The translations under genes and the position numbers were made by a program. From contig CAJTYH010000016.1 of assembly GCA_910583675.1 (NCBI GenBank), forward strand, positions 1 to 59,745: a stretch of DNA of 59,745 nt, read 5' to 3'. The stretch is from an uncultured Muribaculaceae bacterium. GTDB lineage: Bacteria; Bacteroidota; Bacteroidia; Bacteroidales; Muribaculaceae. This document shows, piece by piece, positions 1 to 6,920 of the stretch; within the stretch, counting starts at the first letter, position 1, and each line of letters starts with the position of its first letter. The notes beneath the pieces were generated by a model. The model made no database searches. It saw nothing but the letters and a program-made list of their open reading frames with translations, and was not told the origin of the DNA.

Positions 1-51
1 CGACCCTCTGCTTGTAAGGCAGACGCTCTGAACCAGCTGAGCTAAGCGCCC
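1..51 (-). tRNA. tRNA-Val (anticodon TAC), 5' part only
   Basis: Read on the minus strand, the first 51 bases give the 5' part of a tRNA: acceptor strand GGGCGCT, TA, D-stem GCTC/GAGC, then the anticodon arm TCTGC-CTTACAA-GCAGA. The anticodon is TAC, which reads valine GUA codons. The T arm and 3' acceptor strand lie outside the window. A good minus-strand promoter sits about 20 bases upstream at 72-103. Confidence 0.93.
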
Positions 52-71
52 TTCTCGCCTCAAATGCGTTG

Positions 72-103
72 CAAAGGTAGGCACTTTTTCCATACCCACC
101 AAA
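72..103 (-). promoter_or_regulatory. Promoter of the tRNA-Val gene
   Basis: On the minus strand TTTG (103-100) and TACCTTTG (79-72) are separated by 20 bases, matching the Bacteroidetes primary-sigma consensus TTTG-N19-21-TAnnTTTG. The expected start of transcription is near 65, just ahead of the tRNA 5' end at 51. Confidence 0.75.
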
Positions 104-134
104 TTTTTCGCCAATTATTTTCAAAAAAATTTCC

Positions 135-142
135 TAACTTTG
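135..142 (+). promoter_or_regulatory. -7 box upstream of purB
   Basis: TAACTTTG matches the TAnnTTTG consensus and lies 68 bases upstream of the purB ATG at 211. No clear TTTG is present 19-21 bases upstream, so only the -7 half is supported. Confidence 0.5.
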
Positions 143-210
143 CACCACTGAAAGCCCCACAGCGCCTTTCAGCATATTGTCTCACCATTCATATCACACT
201 TTGCTTGTAT

Positions 211-1584
211 ATGGAACTCAGCCCATTAACAGCCATCTCCCCCGTTGACGGCCGCTATCGTGGAAAGACAGCGGGACTTGACAATTATTTTTCAGAATTC
301 GCCCTCATACGCTATCGCGTAAAGGTAGAGGTGGAGTATTTCATCGCCCTGGCGGAACTGCCGCTGCCGCAACTTGTAGGCCTGAGCATGTCGCTTGAAG
401 GCATGAACCTCACAAAAGACGAGATATTCAAGAAACTACGGGGCATATACCGTAACTTCACCATTGCCGACGCTGAACGCGTGAAAGCCCACGAAGCAGT
501 GACGAACCACGACGTAAAGGCCGTCGAATACTATATAAAGGAGGAGTTTGACAAGATGGGGCTGAGCCGATGGAAAGAGTTCATCCATTTCGGCCTTACC
601 TCGCAGGACATCAACAACACTTCCGTGCCCATGTCGGTGCGCGACGCCCTCCACGATAGCTTCCTCCCGCTGCTCGAGGAGCTGATCTCGGCGCTTGAGG
701 CAAAAGCCGGAGAATGGGCGGACATTCCCATGCTTGCCAAGACGCACGGACAGCCCGCCTCCCCTACCCGTCTTGGGAAAGAGATCATGGTCTTCGCATA
801 TCGCCTGAGGCAACAGGTGGAACAGCTCAAGGAGGTGCCCGTAAGCGGCAAGTTCGGAGGCGCAACAGGCAACTTCAATGCCCACCGCGCCGCCTACCCA
901 GGGTATGACTGGCCGGCATTCGCCGCACGCTTCCTCCACGACCACCTGGCCATAGAGCGCGAGGCATACACGACGCAGATCTCCAACTATGACAACCTGG
1001 CAGCCCTCTTCGACGTGCTTCGTCGCATAAACACGATAATCCTCGACCTCGACCGCGACATATGGATGTATGTCAGCATGGAATATTTCAAGCAGAGGAT
1101 AAAGGCCGGCGAGGTAGGATCGTCCGCAATGCCCCACAAGGTAAACCCCATAGACTTCGAGAACTCGGAAGGCAACCTGGGAATAGCCAACGCCATCTAC
1201 GCGCACCTCTCACAGAAGCTGCCTGTATCGCGTCTCCAGCGCGATCTCACCGACTCCACTGTGCTCCGCAACGTGGGTGTGCCCATGGCTCACTCCGTCA
1301 TAGCCATCAACTCCACCCTCAAGGGTCTCGGCAAGCTGTTGCTCAATCGTGATGCGATAGACCGCGACCTCGCCGGCATGTGGAACGTCGTTGCCGAAGG
1401 CATACAGACCATACTCCGCCGCGAAGGGTACCCTCACCCCTATGAGACGCTCAAGGCTCTCACCCGCACCAACACCACGGTCACAGCCGAGAGTATAGCC
1501 GAATTCATTGACACCCTGGAGGTTTCGGACAGCGTGCGAGCCGAGCTTCACGCCCTCAGCCCCTCCACCTACACCGGCTTCTGA
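211..1584 (+). CDS. purB: Adenylosuccinate lyase PurB
   Basis: Cytoplasmic enzyme of purine synthesis. It removes fumarate from SAICAR and from adenylosuccinate. The 457-residue product starts MELSPLTAISPVDGRY, as in the E. coli-type enzyme (about 456 residues). It carries the fumarase/aspartase superfamily signature around GSSAMPHKVNP, the flexible loop with the catalytic serine. TSQDINNT and KTHGQPASPT are the other conserved active-site blocks. The reading frame is open upstream to 64, but the ATG at 211 fits the family start and lies downstream of the -7 box at 135-142. The gene stands alone, divergent from the tRNA, and is followed by a palindromic repeat at 1616. Confidence 0.97.
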   Translation: MELSPLTAISPVDGRYRGKTAGLDNYFSEFALIRYRVKVEVEYFIALAELPLPQLVGLSMSLEGMNLTKDEIFKKLRGIYRNFTIADAERVKAHEAVTNHDVKAVEYYIKEEFDKMGLSRWKEFIHFGLTSQDINNTSVPMSVRDALHDSFLPLLEELISALEAKAGEWADIPMLAKTHGQPASPTRLGKEIMVFAYRLRQQVEQLKEVPVSGKFGGATGNFNAHRAAYPGYDWPAFAARFLHDHLAIEREAYTTQISNYDNLAALFDVLRRINTIILDLDRDIWMYVSMEYFKQRIKAGEVGSSAMPHKVNPIDFENSEGNLGIANAIYAHLSQKLPVSRLQRDLTDSTVLRNVGVPMAHSVIAINSTLKGLGKLLLNRDAIDRDLAGMWNVVAEGIQTILRREGYPHPYETLKALTRTNTTVTAESIAEFIDTLEVSDSVRAELHALSPSTYTGF

Positions 1585-1615
1585 TAAATAACAGACGTTA
1601 GGAAACAAACATGAT

Positions 1616-1680
1616 GGCGATATGTCAAAAAAATTGGCATATCGCCTTTTTGTATGCGGATGATGGCGATGGTGTCAATA
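1616..1680 (+). repeat. Palindromic repeat with partial copy of the long structured element
   Basis: A 31-base imperfect palindrome (1616-1646; arms GGCGATATGTCAA and TTGGCATATCGCC, 12 of 13 pairs) is followed by a T run. After it comes GCGGATGATGGCGATGGTGTCA, split here as GCGGATGATGG and CGATGGTGTCA. That stretch resembles the left arm of the long repeat at 34907-35087, and the similarity stops near 1680. The palindrome plus T run could also end purB transcription. It marks the left border of the ParB-ATPase/TOPRIM cassette. Confidence 0.7.
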
Positions 1681-1756
1681 ATCTTAATTTGAAGCCCTGC
1701 CATGCAAAGGATCATTTAAACCATAATCTAAACGACAGATCAATTTAGATGTGGCT

Positions 1757-1788
1757 TTTGTAAAATCGGAAATTTTATAATATATTTG
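1757..1788 (+). promoter_or_regulatory. Promoter of the ParB-ATPase/TOPRIM operon
   Basis: TTTG at 1757-1760 and TATATTTG at 1781-1788 are 20 bases apart, a close match to the Bacteroidetes consensus. Transcription would start near 1795. That excludes the in-frame TTG at 1786 as a start codon and supports the ATG at 1858. Confidence 0.75.
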
Positions 1789-1857
1789 TATCATCTTGCA
1801 AACAAGATCATCTCCCGTTTAACGTTCCCAAGACAATATAGTAGTGCCCAACTCATT

Positions 1858-3975
1858 ATGGAGACAAGAAATATAAGGAAACATATAAATCGCCTACTGC
1901 TCGATCCCAACAACTATCGCTTCATTGATCATCCGTCGTATGTGGAGGTGAGTCCAGCCAAAGTGGCGGATACTACTATCCAGCTTCGCACAGCAGGTTT
2001 CTTGCGTGGAAAAAACAATGAGAATATTGAAGATCTGATCAATAGTTTCAAAACAAACGGGATCCTACGTCAAGACCCCATACAGGTGAAGAAGGTAAAT
2101 GATGATTTTTATGTCGTTATAGAGGGCAACCGTAGGGTGGCAACGTTGAAATATCTGTATGAGAGAGCTAAAAACCATGAGGATGTTGGCGTTTTGACTG
2201 AAAATGACTTCAAAAGCATTGATCTTATCGAGATAGAAGAGGAAGATAAGCAACAGGAGTTGATTGCAATGGGGCTTAACCATATAGGCGGAAAGAAAAA
2301 ATGGAGTCCCCTTAATCAGTCAAAGCTCATACAAGACCTTCTTACAACATGCGGAATGTCCAAGGAGGAGGTCTACAACTCTTTAGGCATAACCAAGCAG
2401 TTACTCAACAAGAGCCTACGCACTTTATCTTTGATTGAAGCCTATCAAAAGAGTGATTTCGGAGATCAGTTTGAAACCACCAAATATTCAATCTTTGAAG
2501 AGATTGTCAAAAGCACTGCCATCAAGGAATGGTTGGGCTGGGATGATAACAGGATGGAATGCCGCAACACGATCAATCAAGAAAGGATCTTCAGCTGGAT
2601 TTCAAAAGCGGAAGTGGATGACGACTCCGACGAATCCCATAATGTAGAACTTCCAATCATCACCAAGAGTATTGAAATAAGGGAATTGGCTAAGTTCATC
2701 TCCGATCCTAAAGCCATTGCAACAATGGAAGAGGCCAGAAGTGTCACCAAGGGTCTCATAGACAGTGAGGCCTTGGGGGGGTCGCGTATTCACAATGCCA
2801 TAAAGAACATCCGCTCCGAAGTGGATGCCGCCTTAAAATTCAGTGAATTCATTACTCCTGAAGATCAAAGGAACTTTGAGAAGCTACAGAACAAGTTGAA
2901 AATGCTATTGTCCGATCCTGCTTCAGGGATGAGGTTGTCGTCGTCTTCCGAGATCAAACCCCTGACGACTGATAAGGCATCTCATTTTTCGTATGCCGAT
3001 ATAGTAAATTATCGGAGAATCAAGAACATCAAGCTCAACAATCTAAAGAGGCTTAATCTTTTTGTCGGGCCTAACAATTCCGGAAAGACCTCCATCCTGG
3101 AATGTTTTTACCTGATGACTCGTCTGAACGACATAGCCGCGTTTCTTGAGGCTGAACAGCTTAGGAGCAAGTCGGAGGAATTGGATCCCGAAGTCATAGT
3201 AAAAAACATCCCCTCGCGTATCCATACATCAGGAATTTTCAACGAATTACCAACGAAACTCATTATCAGCAAAGAGAATACCGAAGAAAACATTGACCGA
3301 ACGGCATATCTGACAACCCTCCATGCCTACGCTACGTATGGGGAAAAAGAGTGGAAGGCCCATACAAATATCTATCAGAACTCCGATCCTCAGATTTTCT
3401 ACACTTCTGCCGCACATCTTTGCAAGGCGTGCTTCACAAGTCCATATCTTCATAATCAGAAAACGGTACATAGGGCACATCATTATGTGGTACAGCATAA
3501 ATTGATAAAGAGAATCATAGACTTCTTAAAGGCAGAGGTGGATCCCACTATCGAAAACATCGAGCAGACCACCCCCAGCGGCAACTCGAGATTCATTGTG
3601 ACCTCAAGCATTCACAAGTCCGGTATTGACATTACGAAGTATGGCGAGGGATTGCAACGCATCTTTGAAATCGCCCTGTTACTCGCCTACTGCAATAATG
3701 GCGTACTATGCATAGATGAAATAGACAGCGGTATTCACAACAAGCTTCTCAAGAAGTTCACTGCGTTTGTGTTGGAACTCGCACAAGCATTCAATGTTCA
3801 AGTCTTTATATCAACCCACAGCAAAGAGTGCGTGGATGCTTTCGCGGCGCTTGATTCAGATGAACTTATGGCTTATAAGATGAAGTTCAAAGAAGATCAT
3901 TCCCTTGATTTCAGGTTCATTGGTGGCAAGCGCCTCAATGATCTGGTTGAAGAAATGGACATTGACATAAGATAA
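1858..3975 (+). CDS. ParB-like domain fused to an OLD/AAA-type ATPase (candidate defence ATPase)
   Basis: The 705-residue product has two parts. Residues 1-230 resemble ParB/Spo0J N-terminal domains: ILRQDPIQV fits box I and EGNRRVATLKYL fits the GxRRxxA box II, followed by a helical segment like the KorB/ParB HTH. From about residue 380 an ABC/AAA ATPase of the OLD/RecF-like kind begins: Walker A GPNNSGKT at 404-411, a signature-like YGEGLQR near 597, Walker B VLCIDE at 616-621, and the H-loop STHSKE with His654. The stop is 10 bases before the TOPRIM gene, so the two are surely co-transcribed. Base composition is visibly AT-richer than purB, which suggests transfer. ATPase plus TOPRIM pairs are known in defence (OLD, Gabija, PARIS, AbiL-like). 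The ParB fusion is what I cannot place in a named system. Function as defence is inference. Confidence 0.8.
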   Translation: METRNIRKHINRLLLDPNNYRFIDHPSYVEVSPAKVADTTIQLRTAGFLRGKNNENIEDLINSFKTNGILRQDPIQVKKVNDDFYVVIEGNRRVATLKYLYERAKNHEDVGVLTENDFKSIDLIEIEEEDKQQELIAMGLNHIGGKKKWSPLNQSKLIQDLLTTCGMSKEEVYNSLGITKQLLNKSLRTLSLIEAYQKSDFGDQFETTKYSIFEEIVKSTAIKEWLGWDDNRMECRNTINQERIFSWISKAEVDDDSDESHNVELPIITKSIEIRELAKFISDPKAIATMEEARSVTKGLIDSEALGGSRIHNAIKNIRSEVDAALKFSEFITPEDQRNFEKLQNKLKMLLSDPASGMRLSSSSEIKPLTTDKASHFSYADIVNYRRIKNIKLNNLKRLNLFVGPNNSGKTSILECFYLMTRLNDIAAFLEAEQLRSKSEELDPEVIVKNIPSRIHTSGIFNELPTKLIISKENTEENIDRTAYLTTLHAYATYGEKEWKAHTNIYQNSDPQIFYTSAAHLCKACFTSPYLHNQKTVHRAHHYVVQHKLIKRIIDFLKAEVDPTIENIEQTTPSGNSRFIVTSSIHKSGIDITKYGEGLQRIFEIALLLAYCNNGVLCIDEIDSGIHNKLLKKFTAFVLELAQAFNVQVFISTHSKECVDAFAALDSDELMAYKMKFKEDHSLDFRFIGGKRLNDLVEEMDIDIR

Positions 3976-3985
3976 GTTTATAACC

Positions 3986-4888
3986 ATGAGAATAGTGTTC
4001 GTATTGTGTGAAGGCCCTCACGATATCGCTTTTTTATCAAGACTTCTCAGTGCTGACGGGTATGTGAAATACAAGAATGTTCTCTCTCAGTTTCCTAAAC
4101 CTCTTAATCAATGGTTTACCAGTATTTCCAAAAATCTGAGAATAGAGGACCTGAGCCTGAACAGAATGTATGACGACATAAAAGCCGTTTTGCCAAGCGG
4201 AGCGATGGAAAACCAGGAAAGAGACCATCTGGTTCTGTTCTATTCCATGAACGGCGACGAGCAAAAGGATAAACGCAAAAGAGTGATTCGGGAATTGAAA
4301 TCCTGGACTCATTCTCCTGCAGATGAAAAAGAATTCTCTTTGATGGAAGAAAATTCAGATGCAGGAAACAACTATGGGCTTATCCTGCTTTTCGATGCGG
4401 ATGAACATGGGGTAGACTCAAGAATTGAAACGACAAAAAAGGAGCTATCCGAATATTTTACCAATGCGGACAAGATCTCTTATAATGGAGGTATAATTGA
4501 AGAGAATGAGAATATAAAACTCGGCATTTATATTTTTGCTAATCCTGACACAAAAACAGGTACGCTTGAAAACATTCTGTTGCCGATTATGAAGCAAGGC
4601 AATGAACCCATGTTTGATGATGCCGAGGATTTTTTGAATAAGCACTATGATGAATCGCGCCTTAAACCACTGATTTTCAGAAAGCATTCTCAAGAAGGTC
4701 TGATTGAAAAAAGAGATTGCAGGAATAAATACCATCCTATCAAGTCATTGATGGGAGTGGTCGGGCAATTGCAAAATTCAGGCGCATCCAACACTGTATG
4801 CATCGAGAAGGCTGATTACATCACTCTCGGAAAGATCAAGAACAGCCACATTTGTCAGCATATTCTGGATATGTTCTCCCGGTTATAG
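3986..4888 (+). CDS. TOPRIM-like protein, partner of the ParB-ATPase
   Basis: The 300-residue product has no signal peptide or membrane segment. Its N-terminus FVLCEGPHDIAFLSRLL has the E-G-x-x-D-x-x-F pattern of TOPRIM domains in OLD-like and DUF4435/DUF3226-like nucleases (Glu9, Asp13). A second acidic motif, LLFDADEHG, gives Asp137 and Asp139 as the DxD pair. These residues would bind the catalytic metal of a nuclease. The rest is not recognisable. It follows the ATPase by 10 bases and shares its promoter. No other gene is between it and the palindromes at 4932 and 5044. By analogy the ATPase would sense or regulate and this protein would be the effector. That role is inferred, and the family assignment rests on the motifs only. 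Confidence 0.65.
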   Translation: MRIVFVLCEGPHDIAFLSRLLSADGYVKYKNVLSQFPKPLNQWFTSISKNLRIEDLSLNRMYDDIKAVLPSGAMENQERDHLVLFYSMNGDEQKDKRKRVIRELKSWTHSPADEKEFSLMEENSDAGNNYGLILLFDADEHGVDSRIETTKKELSEYFTNADKISYNGGIIEENENIKLGIYIFANPDTKTGTLENILLPIMKQGNEPMFDDAEDFLNKHYDESRLKPLIFRKHSQEGLIEKRDCRNKYHPIKSLMGVVGQLQNSGASNTVCIEKADYITLGKIKNSHICQHILDMFSRL

Positions 4889-4931
4889 TTTATCACCGAC
4901 CTGTATCCATTAGAAACGACAATATGATGAA

Positions 4932-4965
4932 AAAGGCGATGTGTCAAAATCGACATATCGCCTTT
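4932..4965. repeat. 34-base palindromic repeat
   Basis: Arms AAAGGCGATGTGTC and GACATATCGCCTTT around a short centre. It is a close relative of the palindromes at 1616, 5044 and 34907. It lies 44 bases after the TOPRIM stop codon and is followed by CTTTATCTG, so it may end the cassette transcript. Confidence 0.75.
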
Positions 4966-4969
4966 ATCT

Positions 4970-5001
4970 GTTTCATCACACCCCATTGCCGGTGATGAAA
5001 C
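4970..5001. repeat. Hairpin, 10-base perfect stem
   Basis: GTTTCATCAC (4970-4979) pairs perfectly with GTGATGAAAC (4992-5001) around a 12-base loop. It is unrelated in sequence to the flanking GGCGATATGTC palindromes and sits between them. Confidence 0.6.
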
Positions 5002-5043
5002 ACGCGTATACGAACTCCATATGTATACCGACACATACACAAA

Positions 5044-5077
5044 CAAGGCGATATGTCGAATTCGACATATCGCCTTG
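5044..5077. repeat. Perfect 34-base palindrome
   Basis: CAAGGCGATATGTCGAA at 5044-5060 is followed directly by its exact reverse complement (5061-5077), with no loop. It is the most regular member of the GGCGATATGTC family and lies between convergent genes, 36 bases from the stop of the lipoprotein gene. A small C/G hairpin follows at about 5091-5106. Confidence 0.85.
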
Positions 5078-5113
5078 CGCTATATGAATCCCCCTCAAGG
5101 GAGGGTTTCAGGC

Positions 5114-6823
5114 TTATTTGCGCATTGTAGCGTAGCTAACTTGAGCCGGATCAGCGCCTGCTGCGGACTTGGCCTCTTCCTGTGGTTCATCACCGGTCGG
5201 GAGAACAAGCTTGCCCGGAGTATTCCAACGCGTGGTCTTCTCGTCAAGGAAGATATACTTGCCGTCTTCGTTGATGTTGATCACCGGATGTGCGAACGTA
5301 ATCGTGCCGGTAGCAGTATCGAACGTATCATTCTGCTCCATTTCAATTACCTCATCCTTTGTAAACGGCCTGTTCTCACCCTGCGGGCCATAATAGTTGG
5401 TAAAGGCGAAACCGGCATTAAGGATGTTTATGGGGCCGTCAGCATCCTCGAATGCAGTCTGTTCCTCAAGAATAACGAAGTTCGGATCATTGCAATCGAC
5501 AACGACATCGAATGTTACATCCCAAGGAGTTGCAAGATTAGACGGCCATACGCCAAATGCATAAGGAGCTATGATGCGGTAACGTCCTGCATCCTCAAGA
5601 TGCCTCTGGACATCAACAGGATAAGCAGTAGGAATTTTCTTTATTCCCTCATACCACTGGGTGATGAAACCATCGGTATACATACCCTTGCCAAGGTCTT
5701 CCCACTCGCTTGTAGCCCACGGGAATACAAGAGTCCATCCTTTGGATTTCCAATAACCTTCTATCCCGGGAAGAAGCACCGTGAGGTTGCTGCCAAACGA
5801 GATCCTGCCACCGGAATAGCGGCCTGCACCGGCCAGGTTGGCGTATGGAATCTTAAGGGCATCGGTAACCACCAGATCTTCGTTCAATTTATTGTAGCAA
5901 TAGTCACAAGCGATACGGATTGTCTCATCCACATCGGTATAGAATACCACGCCCGTATCATACTGCTTAAGATAATCGCCACGTTTGTCGGAGAAATAAA
6001 CCTCTGTCGCATTGCCAGCATTTATGTACAGATAGTTGGGGTCGTTCATGTCAAGTACATAAGTACCGATACCGGCATTTGCATACGGACGGATCAGACG
6101 GAAGAAGTCCTTCTTGATCGGGTGTTTCTGGCATGTAACCTCGAACTCAAGCTCGCGGCCGGCAGTGGACGGAGCAAGGAGACAGAAATCGCGAAGGATT
6201 ACCGGCCCTTCGTCTATATTCTCCCAAGGGGTATACGCCACATCGTAATCAACTTTCGTTATGAAATAAGGGCTTGCCTCACCGGCTGCAACTACACCGA
6301 AATCATAGTTAAGCATCTGTGTGAGGTTTCCTACGTTTCCGAAATAGAGGGCGATGTCATATTCACCAACGCCTGCAGGAAAATCAACCGTAACATCAGC
6401 CGAAAGACTGGCATTGTTGTCACCAGTAAATTCACCGGTAGGAACAAACACCTCCATTTCACCGGTAGGCTGCTTTTCCTCGTCAAGCACATCGGCGATC
6501 TTATGTTCGCCGGCAGCCTCATCAACGGCATCCTTCACCACGATCTTACCGATGGTGAAAAGACCTGCCACAGAAGAGCCGTCCTCGGCGGATAGTGTCA
6601 GCGACACATGGCCGGGAGTGTTGTCAGAGACATTCTGGCGGTAAACCTTTATAGGGAAGTAAACCGCATCCTCCTCAAGGTCAACCTGGCTGTCATCGTC
6701 CATGCTGAAATAGACCGGAGGGGTGTTTACAGGGTCTGCGGGAGTGTATTCCACATCATCGCTGCATGATGCGAGGGCGAAACCTGCCACGCCAAGACCG
6801 ATAAATATCTTGTTGAATTTCAT
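5114..6823 (-). CDS. Outer-membrane lipoprotein of the SusCD operon
   Basis: The 569-residue product begins with a lipoprotein signal (MKFNKIFIGLGVAGFALASC, acylated Cys20) and an acidic Asp-rich linker. An exported, surface-located protein is expected. The body looks like tandem beta-sandwich domains, starting with a segment (PVYFSMDDDSQVDLEEDAV) that recalls Calx-beta or BACON-type repeats. No catalytic motif is visible. As third gene after susC and susD it occupies the place of SusE/SusF-like surface glycan-binding proteins, so substrate capture is the likely job. Sequence similarity to SusE itself is not evident to me. It is separated from susD by 97 bases containing a strong hairpin (6856-6888). 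Confidence 0.7.
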   Translation of the reverse strand: MKFNKIFIGLGVAGFALASCSDDVEYTPADPVNTPPVYFSMDDDSQVDLEEDAVYFPIKVYRQNVSDNTPGHVSLTLSAEDGSSVAGLFTIGKIVVKDAVDEAAGEHKIADVLDEEKQPTGEMEVFVPTGEFTGDNNASLSADVTVDFPAGVGEYDIALYFGNVGNLTQMLNYDFGVVAAGEASPYFITKVDYDVAYTPWENIDEGPVILRDFCLLAPSTAGRELEFEVTCQKHPIKKDFFRLIRPYANAGIGTYVLDMNDPNYLYINAGNATEVYFSDKRGDYLKQYDTGVVFYTDVDETIRIACDYCYNKLNEDLVVTDALKIPYANLAGAGRYSGGRISFGSNLTVLLPGIEGYWKSKGWTLVFPWATSEWEDLGKGMYTDGFITQWYEGIKKIPTAYPVDVQRHLEDAGRYRIIAPYAFGVWPSNLATPWDVTFDVVVDCNDPNFVILEEQTAFEDADGPINILNAGFAFTNYYGPQGENRPFTKDEVIEMEQNDTFDTATGTITFAHPVININEDGKYIFLDEKTTRWNTPGKLVLPTGDEPQEEAKSAAGADPAQVSYATMRK

Positions 6824-6855
6824 ATTGTCTTTTTCCTTTGTAGTTGTTTGTCAAA

Positions 6856-6888
6856 ACCGTGCCGGGAGCACCAGGCTCCCGGTGCGGT
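6856..6888. promoter_or_regulatory. Intercistronic hairpin between susD and the lipoprotein gene
   Basis: CCGGGAGC (6862-6869) pairs with GCTCCCGG (6875-6882) around a 5-base loop. The outer ACCG/CGGT (6856-6859 and 6885-6888) extend the stem. No T run follows on the minus strand, so it is more likely a stability or partial-attenuation element than a full terminator. Confidence 0.55.
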
Positions 6889-6920
6889 TCAACGATAAAT
6901 TCTTGAATGGAAAATCGGAA

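Noticed and set aside
1..1616. tRNA-Val as attachment site for the cassette
   Set aside because: The tRNA 5' end, not its 3' end, faces the cassette, purB lies between them, and no integrase or repeat of the tRNA end is seen.
1786..1857. Upstream extension of the ParB-ATPase gene to a TTG
   Set aside because: The TTG is inside the -7 box, so it cannot be in the transcript. ATG at 1858 fits the ParB domain start.
5021..6595. 524-codon open frame on the plus strand
   Set aside because: It runs antisense through the lipoprotein gene, has no start signal, and its translation is Cys/Ile/Arg-rich without any domain.
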